Of a stretch of DNA of 25,389 nt, positions 7,722-14,917 are shown one piece after another (position 1 is the stretch's first letter; every line of letters begins with the position of its first letter). The notes under the pieces were generated by a model. The model ran no database searches. It worked only from the letters and a program-made list of their open reading frames with translations, and was not told the origin of the DNA. The position numbers and the translations under genes are program-made. The DNA is from AC-50 sp035640455. GTDB lineage: Bacteria > Actinomycetota > Thermoleophilia > Gaiellales > Gaiellaceae. The stretch spans positions 1 to 25,389 of the forward strand of contig DASQWB010000178.1 of NCBI GenBank assembly GCA_035640455.1, read 5' to 3'.

Positions 7722-8488
7722 GGACCGCGACCCACACCTGGTGGATGGTCGGCCGCCAGCTCCGCAACCTGATGCGCGAGCCGATCTGGATCGCGCTGCT
7801 CCTGATCCAGCCGATGATCTGGCTCCTCCTCTACGGCCAGCTCTTCTCGCGGGTGCCGGTGCTCCGCGGCGGCGCGAGCACCTACGTCGAGTTCCTGCTC
7901 CCGGGGATCGTCGTCATGAACGCCTTCTTCGGCGGCACGTGGGCCGGGATGGCGATGATCAGCGACCTCGACCGCCACGTCGTCGACCGCTTCCTCGCGA
8001 CGCCTGCGAGCCGATTGTCGATCGTCCTGTCGCAGGTGGTGCGCTCCGGGCTGATCGCGATGATCCAGGCGATCGTCATCCTGCTCGTCGGCTTCGCCCT
8101 CGGCGTACGGGTACACGGCGGCGGTCTCGGCGTGGTTGTGTTGCTCGTGACCGCAGCGCTCGTGTCGATGGTCTTCTCCGGCGTCTCGCATGGGATTGCC
8201 CTGTTGGTGCGGCGCGAGGCGACGATGATCGCGGCCTCGAACTTCGTCGGGCTACCGCTGATGTTCCTCTCCTCGATCTTGATCACGCAGCGCGTGATGC
8301 CGCACTGGATGCAGGAGGTCTCCCGCTTCAACCCGGTGAACTGGGGCGTGCGAGCGGCGCGGGACGCAGTCGTCTATGGCAGCCACTGGAGCAGCGTCGG
8401 GATCTATCTGCTGCTCCTCGTCGCCGCGACCGCCGCGACGGCCGCCTTCGCGACCTGGACCTTCAGGGCGTACATGCGGACGCTGTAG
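7718..8488 (+). CDS. ABC-2 type exporter permease (DrrB-like)
   Basis: A 256-residue integral membrane protein with about six hydrophobic helices and the ABC-2 fold: an N-terminal amphipathic segment (VGRQLRNLMREP), helix 1 (IALLLIQPMIWLLLYG), a central EFLLPGIVVMNAFFG region, and a cytosolic DRFLATPASR loop that typically contacts the ATPase. It forms the membrane half of the exporter with the preceding ATPase. ATG 7718 overlaps the ATPase stop by four bases. No T-tailed terminator follows; a 10-bp-stem hairpin lies 137 nt downstream. Confidence 0.9.
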   Translation: MRTATHTWWMVGRQLRNLMREPIWIALLLIQPMIWLLLYGQLFSRVPVLRGGASTYVEFLLPGIVVMNAFFGGTWAGMAMISDLDRHVVDRFLATPASRLSIVLSQVVRSGLIAMIQAIVILLVGFALGVRVHGGGLGVVVLLVTAALVSMVFSGVSHGIALLVRREATMIAASNFVGLPLMFLSSILITQRVMPHWMQEVSRFNPVNWGVRAARDAVVYGSHWSSVGIYLLLLVAATAATAAFATWTFRAYMRTL

Positions 8489-8857
8489 CCACTTGGGACG
8501 AGCGGCGTCGGCGGCACGACCGCGCCGTCGGTCGGGTTGGCGGGGATGCGCGGGTGGGCGTTTCGCCCTTCGGCCACGGCGGGCGAGTGGGCTCTGGCGG
8601 GCGCGGCGATAAGCGCGCGGCGATCGTTCCGCCGGCGTTCAGGCGGCGGAACGCGGGCCGCGTTTCGGCACCCCGCTCGGCAGGACGTCGTCCTTCGACC
8701 GGGCGCCGCGCCCCGCTGCCCATTGATGTCCCGCGGCGGGGAGGCGGCGGCCGCACGGCGGTGCCTATTGGTCAAGCTTCTCGGGATGGTCATGCCCCCG
8801 GCGGCCGGCGCTGGTCGAGACCGAGGGCCGACGCGATCGCCCCGGGCCGCACCGCGA
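8489..8857. other. 369-bp convergent intergenic region without a recognised gene
   Basis: This lies between two convergent stops. Open frames exist but are Arg/Ala/Pro low-complexity with no start context, so I call no gene. Contents: a strong hairpin (8625-8653), several further GC-rich inverted segments, and one AT-richer island (CCTATTGGTCAAGCTT, 8763-8778). I do not recognise SRP RNA, RNase P, 6S, tmRNA or a known riboswitch in it. Confidence 0.5.
8625..8653. repeat. Hairpin with perfect 10-bp stem
   Basis: CGTTCCGCCG (8625-8634) and CGGCGGAACG (8644-8653) pair perfectly around a 9-nt loop, GCGTTCAGG. It lies between convergent genes and lacks a T tract in both directions. It may be a factor-assisted bidirectional terminator or part of an RNA. 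Confidence 0.45.
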
Positions 8858-10624
8858 TCAGCCATCGGTCGCCGGAGTGATCAGGCAGATCACCTGTCCC
8901 GTCGAGACCGGCTGACCCGCCGCGACCGACAGCTCGCGGACGACGCCTTCCCGAGGGGCGTGGACCTCGTTCTCCATCTTCATCGCCTCGACGATGCACA
9001 GCACCTGTCCGGCGGCGACCTCGTCTCCCTCGGCGACCTCGATCGCCAGCACCGTCCCCTGCATCGGGCTCACGACCGCGTCGCGGCCGCCGCCGTGTCC
9101 GCCGCGTCCGGCTCGCTCCGCCCGCTGTCGTGCGAGCTCCGCCCACGGCGGCTCGGGGACGAGTCGCGTCACCTCGAATCTGCGACCGTCCAGCTCCACT
9201 TTCGTAACCCGCTCGCGCAGCGCTCCGTCTGGCGCCGCGGCTATCGTTTTCTCATGAGACAACTGCTCGGCACGGTCGGCGAGAAGCTCCGACTCGACGA
9301 CGCCGTAGCACGTCTCGCCGGTGGCGAAGCACGGGTGGTCGAGCAGCGCCCGGTGGAAGCCGACCAGCGTCGTCACTCCGCCGATCTCGAACTCGCCGAG
9401 CGCGCGCAGCATCCGGCGCCGCGCGTGCTCTCGGTCGACGTCGTGCACCACGAGCTTCGCGACGAGGGGGTCGTACAGCCCCGAAACCTGCGACCCGGCC
9501 GTGACGCCCGAATCGACACGCACCCCCGGGCCCGCAGGCTCCCGGTAGGACGTGATCCGCCCCGGGGTCGGCAGAAAGCCATTGGACGGATCCTCCGCGT
9601 TGATTCGGCACTCGATCGCGTGTCCGTTCAGCCGGACGTCCTCCTGGCGCAGCCATAGCGGCTTTCCTGCCGCGATGAGAATCTGCTCCCGGACGAGATC
9701 GAGCCCGGTCACCATCTCCGTCACCGTGTGCTCGACCTGGATGCGTGTGTTCATCTCGAGGAAGTAGTAGTTGCCCTCGCGGTCGAGCAGACCTTCGATC
9801 GTCCCGGCGCTCCGGTAGCCGACGGCACGGGCCGCATCGACGGCGATCTGACCGATGCGGGCTCGGAGCTCGGAGTCGACAGCGGGCGACGGTGTCTCCT
9901 CGACGAGCTTCTGGTGGCGGCGCTGGATCGTGCAGTCGCGCTCGCCGAGGTGGATCACGTCGCCGTGAGCATCCGCGAGAACCTGGACCTCGACGTGACG
10001 CGGGTCCTCGAGGAACCGCTCGACGTAGACGGCGGGGTCGGAGAAGTACGCCTCCCCCTCACGGCGAGCCGACTCGAAGGCACGCGCTGCTTCATCCGGG
10101 GTGCGGACGACCTTCAGGCCCTTGCCGCCTCCGCCGGCGGACGCTTTGACGGCGAGCGGGAAGCCGAGCTCCTCTCCGAGCCGGAGCACGGCCTCGGAGG
10201 AGTCGACAGGCTCTGTCGTCCCGGGAATGATCGGTACGCCCGCTGTCCGCATCCGCTCCCGAGCTGCGACCTTCGAGCCCATCGCGTCGATCGCCTCGGG
10301 GGGCGGCCCGATCCAGACGAGTCCCGCCGCGGTGCAGGCTCGAGCGAAGTCGGCGTTCTCCGCAAGGAACCCGTAGCCGGGATGGACGCCCTCCGCTCCG
10401 CAGCGCCGGGCGATCTCGAGCAGGCGCTCCTGGTTGAGGTAGCTCTCGGCCGGCGGCCCGGCACCGACGAGGTACGCCTCGTCGGCCACCGTCGGATGGA
10501 GCGCCGAGCGATCTGCCTCGGAGTAGACCGCCACCGTCTCGATGCCGAGTTCCCGGAGCGTGCGGAAGATGCGGATCGCGATCTCGCCGCGGTTCGCGAC
10601 GAGCACCTTCGTGAACGGGGCCAT
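8858..10624 (-). CDS. Acyl-CoA carboxylase alpha subunit (biotin carboxylase-BCCP fusion)
   Basis: A 588-residue protein of AccA3 type. The biotin carboxylase part opens with KVLVANRGEIAIRIFRTLRE, has HPGYGFLAEN (81-90), the ATP-grasp glycine loop ASAGGGGKG (161-169), and the ERDCTIQRRHQK and QVEHTVTE active-site motifs. A linker of about 60 residues leads to a C-terminal biotin carrier domain with the biotinylated Lys549 in EAMKMEN. It carboxylates biotin with ATP and bicarbonate; the partner beta subunit is probably the one at 15059-16645. Start ATG 10624 (MAPFTKVLVANRGE) is chosen over an upstream in-frame ATG that would run into the divergent pgsA gene. The start is 7 nt from a -10-like GAGAAT. 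Confidence 0.93.
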   Translation of the reverse strand: MAPFTKVLVANRGEIAIRIFRTLRELGIETVAVYSEADRSALHPTVADEAYLVGAGPPAESYLNQERLLEIARRCGAEGVHPGYGFLAENADFARACTAAGLVWIGPPPEAIDAMGSKVAARERMRTAGVPIIPGTTEPVDSSEAVLRLGEELGFPLAVKASAGGGGKGLKVVRTPDEAARAFESARREGEAYFSDPAVYVERFLEDPRHVEVQVLADAHGDVIHLGERDCTIQRRHQKLVEETPSPAVDSELRARIGQIAVDAARAVGYRSAGTIEGLLDREGNYYFLEMNTRIQVEHTVTEMVTGLDLVREQILIAAGKPLWLRQEDVRLNGHAIECRINAEDPSNGFLPTPGRITSYREPAGPGVRVDSGVTAGSQVSGLYDPLVAKLVVHDVDREHARRRMLRALGEFEIGGVTTLVGFHRALLDHPCFATGETCYGVVESELLADRAEQLSHEKTIAAAPDGALRERVTKVELDGRRFEVTRLVPEPPWAELARQRAERAGRGGHGGGRDAVVSPMQGTVLAIEVAEGDEVAAGQVLCIVEAMKMENEVHAPREGVVRELSVAAGQPVSTGQVICLITPATDG

Positions 10625-10630
10625 CGCGCC

Positions 10631-10637
10631 TATTCTC
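10631..10637. promoter_or_regulatory. Overlapping divergent -10 elements (accA-type gene / pgsA)
   Basis: Only 21 bp separate the two start codons. On the plus strand TATTCT (10631-10636) lies 9 nt before pgsA ATG 10646. On the minus strand GAGAAT (10637-10632) lies 7 nt before the carboxylase ATG 10624. The two hexamers share five base pairs, so one AT-rich core may open for both directions. GGAGG (10641-10645) directly abuts the pgsA ATG, too close to serve as a normal Shine-Dalgarno. Confidence 0.5.
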
Positions 10638-10645
10638 TCCGGAGG

Positions 10646-11188
10646 ATGGATCTCCCGGACCAGCTCACGGTCGCCCGGGCAGCCGCCGTTCCGCTCGTCG
10701 TCGTCCTCTACGCCTGGAACTTCGAGGGGCACGACTACTGGGCGACGACGGTCTTCGTCGTCGCGATGGCCACCGATTGGTTCGACGGGCGGATCGCCCG
10801 GAGCCGGGGACGGACGTCTTCCCTCGGCTCGCTCCTCGACCCGATGGCGGACAAGGTGCTCGTGCTCGCGGTCCTCGTGATGCTGGTCGACGCGTCCGTC
10901 GTGCCCGGCTGGATGGTGGCTGCGATCATCGCCCGTGAGCTCCTCGTCTCGGGTCTGAGGCTGGCGGCGCTCGAACGCGGCGTCGTCCTCGAGGCGCGCG
11001 ATCTCGGGAAGCTGAAGACGTGGTCACAGGCGATCGCCGCAGCGCTCGGCGGCTTCGCCGCCGCAGGCGCGTGGAGCGACCGCGTCGGCTGGTGGGCGCT
11101 CTTCGTCGCCGTCGTCCTCACGCTCGTCTCGGGCCTCGACTACGCGCGGCTCGCCCCGCGGCTCTTCCGGACCGGCGCCGTCGCCTGA
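10646..11188 (+). CDS. pgsA: CDP-alcohol phosphotransferase; phosphatidylglycerophosphate synthase
   Basis: A 180-residue membrane protein with the complete CDP-alcohol phosphotransferase signature D-x2-DG-x2-AR-x8-G-x3-D-x3-D: Asp44, Asp47, Gly61, Asp65 and Asp69 in DWFDGRIAR and GSLLDPMAD. It makes phosphatidylglycerol phosphate from CDP-diacylglycerol and glycerol 3-phosphate at the inner membrane. Length, the N-terminal PDQLTVARAAAVPLVV and KLKTWSQ (about 128-134) fit PgsA better than phosphatidylinositol-phosphate synthase, though specificity is inferred. ATG 10646 is set by the first residues and the -10 just upstream. Confidence 0.9.
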   Translation: MDLPDQLTVARAAAVPLVVVLYAWNFEGHDYWATTVFVVAMATDWFDGRIARSRGRTSSLGSLLDPMADKVLVLAVLVMLVDASVVPGWMVAAIIARELLVSGLRLAALERGVVLEARDLGKLKTWSQAIAAALGGFAAAGAWSDRVGWWALFVAVVLTLVSGLDYARLAPRLFRTGAVA

Positions 11189-11245
11189 GTGGGTTAACGC
11201 CGCCGACCCGCCGACCCAACGCCATCGCGCTGTGCCGAGCTCGAG

Positions 11246-11425
11246 TCAGTCGGCGATCGCCGCGTCCCGCTCGGTGGCCATATCCACCGAGACCCCCTCC
11301 TCGAGCGCGGCCTCACGCCAGCGGCCCCGGTAGCCCGCGGCGTCTACGGGTTCCTCGTCGTCGAGCGCAGCGAGGATCGCGCGCCGCTCGTCGGCCGTCG
11401 GCTCGGGCGAGATCTCGGGCTCCAT
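11246..11425 (-). CDS. Small acidic protein; possible acyl-CoA carboxylase epsilon subunit (59 aa)
   Basis: A 59-residue acidic protein. The layout PEPTADERRAILAAL, then a short linker, then YRGRWREAALEEG resembles actinobacterial carboxylase epsilon subunits (PccE/AccE: a TPEELAAL-type helix and a C-terminal Trp/Arg motif), which are small and poorly conserved. That assignment is inference; an unrelated small protein is possible. ATG 11425 is chosen because a TAGGCT hexamer lies 7 nt before it, the same hexamer as at the carboxylase beta gene (16652-16657); a longer in-frame start would run through this promoter. It converges with pgsA across 57 bp. Confidence 0.55.
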   Translation of the reverse strand: MEPEISPEPTADERRAILAALDDEEPVDAAGYRGRWREAALEEGVSVDMATERDAAIAD

Positions 11426-11432
11426 CGCCCAC

Positions 11433-11438
11433 AGCCTA
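11433..11438 (-). promoter_or_regulatory. -10 element TAGGCT of the small acidic gene
   Basis: TAGGCT on the minus strand ends 7 nt before ATG 11425; no Shine-Dalgarno intervenes. It is identical to the hexamers before the MFS and carboxylase beta genes. Confidence 0.45.
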
Positions 11439-11529
11439 GAAGGGCCGACACGACGGCCGCGACCCTTCCAGCTCGTTCGAGGCACCACCGCTAAAGCGGC
11501 CTCCGCGTTCCGACGATAGCTAGCACGGG

Positions 11530-12630
11530 ATGAGCCGCCGCGTCCTCATCGTCGTGTCCGCGGTCCTGCTCGGCGCGGCCGCGCCTGCGGGAGCGTCGAC
11601 CCCGCCGCCGCCCGCGCCCGGGACGCAGACGACGCCGGCCGCGAAGCCTCCGGCCAAGCCGCAGCGGTCGTGGGCCGATGCGCAGATCCGCCTGGTCGTC
11701 GCGCACGGCCTGATGGCACCGGACGTCGCGAGCTTCCGCCCGGACGACCCTCTGACACGTGGCGCGCTCAGCGCTCTCGTCGCAGGCCTCACCGGCCGTG
11801 TCCCGGCTCCGGTCGCGAACCCGGCCGCGCCGGTCACGATCGCCGGTCTCGACGCGAAGCTCGTCCGCGGGCTCGGTCTCGGCCCGGCCGCAGGCGACTT
11901 CCTCCGCTCTGCGCGCAGCGTGGGGCTGACTCCGCCGGGCCGGTTCGGCACGGAGGTCACGGCCCGGCTCCTCGGCCTGCGCTACAACCATCCGGCCGCC
12001 GACGACGGCCTCGAGCTTCGTCCGCAAGACACCGCCACGCGGGCGGAAGCCGCGTATTCGGCGGCGCGCGTCCTTCGCTTCCGCGGCGGCGAGATCCCGG
12101 CGGTGGAGGCCGCGGCTGCGACCTTCGCGCTCCCGCCCCTGACCGACTGGCAGCAGAGGATCATCACGACCGCCTTCTCGTTCGTCGGCTACCCGTACGT
12201 GTGGGGCGGCACGAGCGAGCGCGCGGAGGCGCCGGCGGGGGTGAAGGCTCGCGGCGGCTTCGACTGCTCCGGCTTCGTGTGGCGGGTCTACAAGCTGCAG
12301 CGCTACGACGGCGAGGGAACGCTCGCGGACACGCTGCGCGGACGAACCACCTACGCGATGAGCGGGGAGGTCGCACGCGGCAGGCGCATCTCCTTCGCCA
12401 AGCTGCGGCCAGCGGACGTCGTCTTCTTCGGCCTGGACGGGCCGCGCTCGCGGCCGGCGCAGGTCGACCACATGGGGATCTACGTCGGCGGCGGCTGGTT
12501 CGTCCACTCGTCGAGCAACGGCGTGGCGCTGACGCAGCTCCAGGGCTGGTACCGCGACCGCTTCGCGTGGGGCCGGCGGCCGCTCGCCGAGGCGGGGCTG
12601 ACGTCCGCCACTCTCCCGCCGGTGCCGTAG
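11530..12630 (+). CDS. Secreted NlpC/P60 peptidoglycan hydrolase with SLH-like repeats
   Basis: A 366-residue exported protein: signal peptide (about 1-22, ending AGAS), a Pro/Ala/Thr-rich linker, and SLH-like segments at about 48-86 (WADAQIRLVVAHGLM, FRPDDPLTRGAL) and 160-182 (LRPQDTATRAEAAY). A C-terminal NlpC/P60 domain starts near 208 and has catalytic Cys246 in FDCSGFVW, His314 in VDHMGIYVG and a third polar residue at His326 in WFVHSS. It should cut peptide stems of peptidoglycan while anchored to the wall. ATG 11530 is supported by the signal peptide; TAGCTA ends 7 nt before it, a weak match to the leaderless -10 pattern. Confidence 0.9.
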   Translation: MSRRVLIVVSAVLLGAAAPAGASTPPPPAPGTQTTPAAKPPAKPQRSWADAQIRLVVAHGLMAPDVASFRPDDPLTRGALSALVAGLTGRVPAPVANPAAPVTIAGLDAKLVRGLGLGPAAGDFLRSARSVGLTPPGRFGTEVTARLLGLRYNHPAADDGLELRPQDTATRAEAAYSAARVLRFRGGEIPAVEAAAATFALPPLTDWQQRIITTAFSFVGYPYVWGGTSERAEAPAGVKARGGFDCSGFVWRVYKLQRYDGEGTLADTLRGRTTYAMSGEVARGRRISFAKLRPADVVFFGLDGPRSRPAQVDHMGIYVGGGWFVHSSSNGVALTQLQGWYRDRFAWGRRPLAEAGLTSATLPPVP

Positions 12631-12637
12631 CAGACGT

Positions 12638-12653
12638 TCACCCGAACGGGTGA
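12638..12653. repeat. Palindrome TCACCCG-AA-CGGGTGA
   Basis: Seven-bp perfect arms around AA, beginning 8 nt after the NlpC/P60 stop and about 65 nt before the microprotein start. As RNA it would be a tight hairpin; as DNA it could be an operator for the downstream unit. Confidence 0.4.
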
Positions 12654-12674
12654 TGACCGCGCGCGCCGCGCGCA

Positions 12675-12699
12675 CCAGAATCGCTGCGTCTGGCTTTTT
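12675..12699 (+). terminator. Short hairpin with T5 tail (terminator or leader element)
   Basis: CCAGA (12675-12679) pairs with TCTGG (12689-12693) around a 9-nt loop, followed by C and TTTTT (12695-12699). It would end the NlpC/P60 transcript, but lies only 19 nt before the microprotein ATG, so it may instead act in that gene's leader. Confidence 0.4.
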
Positions 12700-12718
12700 C
12701 GTAGGGGGGAGGGCTGGG

Positions 12719-12820
12719 ATGCCGCAGTGGAAACCGCGCCTCGTCGTCGTGGCGACGATGCTTCTAGTGCTGGCCGCTTCGCTCGGCGGCTGGCTGCACG
12801 CGTTCTATCTCGACTGGTAG
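12719..12820 (+). CDS. Single-pass membrane microprotein (33 aa)
   Basis: ATG 12719 to TAG 12818-12820 encodes 33 residues: a basic, Trp-containing head (MPQWKPR), a hydrophobic helix of about 18 residues (LVVVATMLLVLAASLGGW), and an aromatic tail (LHAFYLDW). The topology should be N-in by the positive-inside rule. Support for translation is a strong Shine-Dalgarno, GGAGG (12708-12712) inside a G-rich run, 6 nt before ATG, and the close coupling to the GGDEF/HD gene that starts 8 nt after its stop. I know no family name. It could be a regulator or localiser of the c-di-GMP enzyme next to it, by context only. Confidence 0.6.
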   Translation: MPQWKPRLVVVATMLLVLAASLGGWLHAFYLDW

Positions 12821-12828
12821 CGACAGGC

Positions 12829-14625
12829 ATGACGTCGACGCGACACGCGCGGCGACTCAGGGTCGTCGTGGCCACGGTCTGCGCCGCCGGGATCGCTGTC
12901 TCCGCCGCTGCCGCGGCGACGCTCACGGCCTCGCCGCCGTCGGCCGAGACGCTGGGCGCTCTCGCCCTGCTGGTCGGCGCGATGCTGCTGACGGACCGGT
13001 TCCCGGTCCCGCTCGAGGGGCTCGACGCCGCCGGCGTCTCACTCTCGTTCGTGTTCGGCGTCGCTGCGGTCGTCCTCTTGGGATGGGCCGCCGGGCTCGT
13101 CGCGGTGATGGCCGCTCCGGCGATCGGTCAGCTCGTCGCCCGGCGCCCGCCGGTCCGCGTCGCCTACAACACCTCGGTGCACGGCTTGGCGGCCGGCGCC
13201 GGCGGCCTCACGATCGCACCTGTTCGCGGCGGCGACGTCGGCCGGCTCGTGGCCCAGGTCGCGCTGTGCGCCCTCGCTCAGCACCTCGTGAACACGGTGC
13301 TCGTGACGGGCGCCGTCGCCGCGTCGTCGGAGCGCCGCGTGGGTCCGCTCCTGCGCACAAACCTGAGCGCGACCGCGCTTCCGTTCGCGCTCATGGGCTC
13401 GGCCGCGCTCGTGCTGGTCGTGCTGTGGCAGCGGTCGCCGGGCCTTTCGGTCGCCCTCATCGGGCCGTTACTGGCGATCGCCCTCTACCAGCGCTCGACC
13501 CACCGGGCGCTGCGCGCGATGCGGCTCGCCCTCACCGACCCGCTCACCGGCCTCGGCAACCATCGGCACTTTCACGAGCGCCTGCGCGAGGAGCTGCAGG
13601 ACGCGCGTCGGGAGGGCCGCCGGCTGACGCTGTGCCTCGTCGACATCGACGACTTCAAGCTCGTGAACGACCGCTTCGGGCATCCCGTCGGAGATCGGGT
13701 GCTCGCCGAGGTCGCGGCGCGGCTGCGTCAGGGCGGCGAGTCGTTCCGCCTTGGCGGGGACGAGTTCGCGCTGATCCTCGCCGGCGCCTCGGAAGAGTCT
13801 GCGGCTCGCACGGCACGATCGATCGTCGACCGAATCGCCGCCGCCGAGCTCGAGGTCGTCGGCTCGGTCACGGTGAGCGCCGGCGTCGCCGGCGCCGACC
13901 TCGCGCGCGGCGACCACGGCGACCTCGTTCGCCGCGCCGACGGAGCCCTCTACACGGCGAAGAAGGGAGGGAAGAACGCGGTTCGCATCGCTCCGCCGGA
14001 GCTTCGGCTCGACGCGCTGCGCCGTCTCGCCGGGGAGATCGACGAGACCGTCCGCCGGCGGGCGGCGGCGAGCCTGGCGGCGGCGGTCGACGAGCGCGAG
14101 GCGTCGCCCGGCCGGTCGCTCCGCGTCGGCGAGCTGGCGGCGCGGATCGCGGTTCGACTCGGCGTCGAGTCGGATGAGGTCGGGCTCGTCTGGCTTGCCG
14201 GCAGCCTCCACGACCTCGGCAAGCTCGCAATCCCGGAGACGATCCTGCGCAAGCACGGCCCGCTCACGCCGGTCGAGCGCGAGATGCTCGAAGGCCACGC
14301 GAAGCTCGGCTCCGCGATGCTCGCCGAGGCGGGTGCCGAGCCGATCGCGCTCTGGGTGCGCCACCATCACGAGCGCTGGGACGGCGGCGGCTACCCAGAC
14401 GGCGTACCCGGGCGCGAGATTCCCCTCGCGGCTCGCATTCTCTTCGCGGCCGACGCGTACGAGGCGATGACGTCGCCGCGGCCGTATCGCGCCGCGTTGT
14501 CGCCGCGCGAGGCGCTCGCGGAGCTTCGGCGCGGCGCGGGGACGCAGTTCGACCCCGAGGTCGTGGTGGCGCTCGCCGACGAGATCGGGCTCTCCGTGCG
14601 CCGCGTGAGCGCACTCGCGTCGTAG
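12829..14625 (+). CDS. Membrane GGDEF diguanylate cyclase fused to HD-GYP phosphodiesterase
   Basis: A 598-residue protein. The first about 210 residues hold six or more hydrophobic segments, a MASE-like membrane sensor region. A GGDEF domain follows (about 228-390) with LTDPLTGLGN, metal-binding Asp in VDIDDFK and intact GGDEF at 309-313. The inhibitory I-site reads RQGG instead of RxxD. The C-terminal HD-GYP domain (from about 430) has His461-Asp462 in HDLGK, the HHH cluster 512-514 and GGGYPDG, all intact. Both synthesis and hydrolysis of c-di-GMP are thus possible in one chain. ATG 12829 lies 8 nt after the microprotein stop and has no Shine-Dalgarno of its own, so coupled translation is likely. 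Confidence 0.88.
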   Translation: MTSTRHARRLRVVVATVCAAGIAVSAAAAATLTASPPSAETLGALALLVGAMLLTDRFPVPLEGLDAAGVSLSFVFGVAAVVLLGWAAGLVAVMAAPAIGQLVARRPPVRVAYNTSVHGLAAGAGGLTIAPVRGGDVGRLVAQVALCALAQHLVNTVLVTGAVAASSERRVGPLLRTNLSATALPFALMGSAALVLVVLWQRSPGLSVALIGPLLAIALYQRSTHRALRAMRLALTDPLTGLGNHRHFHERLREELQDARREGRRLTLCLVDIDDFKLVNDRFGHPVGDRVLAEVAARLRQGGESFRLGGDEFALILAGASEESAARTARSIVDRIAAAELEVVGSVTVSAGVAGADLARGDHGDLVRRADGALYTAKKGGKNAVRIAPPELRLDALRRLAGEIDETVRRRAAASLAAAVDEREASPGRSLRVGELAARIAVRLGVESDEVGLVWLAGSLHDLGKLAIPETILRKHGPLTPVEREMLEGHAKLGSAMLAEAGAEPIALWVRHHHERWDGGGYPDGVPGREIPLAARILFAADAYEAMTSPRPYRAALSPREALAELRRGAGTQFDPEVVVALADEIGLSVRRVSALAS

Positions 14626-14688
14626 CCGACGTTTCGCGCAGCGCGAGGCCGGCGACAAGGCCCGCGTCGAGGCGAAGGAGGACGAGCA

Positions 14689-14847
14689 ATGAACGACGAG
14701 CGCCGGCGTGGACGGCGACGGGAGGAGCGTCCACCGGTCGCTCCGCAGCAGGGGATGCGCGGCGCCGACCGGGTTCCGGACGACCTCAGCGTCCGGGCGA
14801 AGAGCTCCGGCCACAAGAAGAAGACCGCGGACAAGTGGAACCAGTGA
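14689..14847 (+). CDS. Small, highly charged protein (52 aa), unknown function
   Basis: The 52-residue frame begins MNDERRRGRRREER and ends with a Lys-rich tail, SSGHKKKTADKWNQ. It has no hydrophobic segment, so it is soluble and probably disordered, possibly nucleic-acid-binding. AAGGAGG lies 8 nt before ATG 14689, one of the best Shine-Dalgarno matches in the window, and strongly supports translation. It follows the GGDEF/HD gene by 63 nt on the same strand and is probably the last gene of that unit. No family is recognised. Confidence 0.6.
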   Translation: MNDERRRGRRREERPPVAPQQGMRGADRVPDDLSVRAKSSGHKKKTADKWNQ

Positions 14848-14917
14848 CGGACGCGGCGGCGCGCGGCTTAGACGGCGCCTCGCCGGTTGTGCCGCCGCCC
14901 GCTGATCTGGCTCCCTT

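Noticed and set aside
8537..9658. Long plus-strand frame across the intergenic gap and into the carboxylase alpha gene
   Set aside because: Antisense to the biotin-carrier domain and charged low-complexity; no ribosome site or motif.
12638..12653. BldD (c-di-GMP regulator) box near the GGDEF gene
   Set aside because: The palindrome is 16 bp with a different core and spacing from the BldD consensus.
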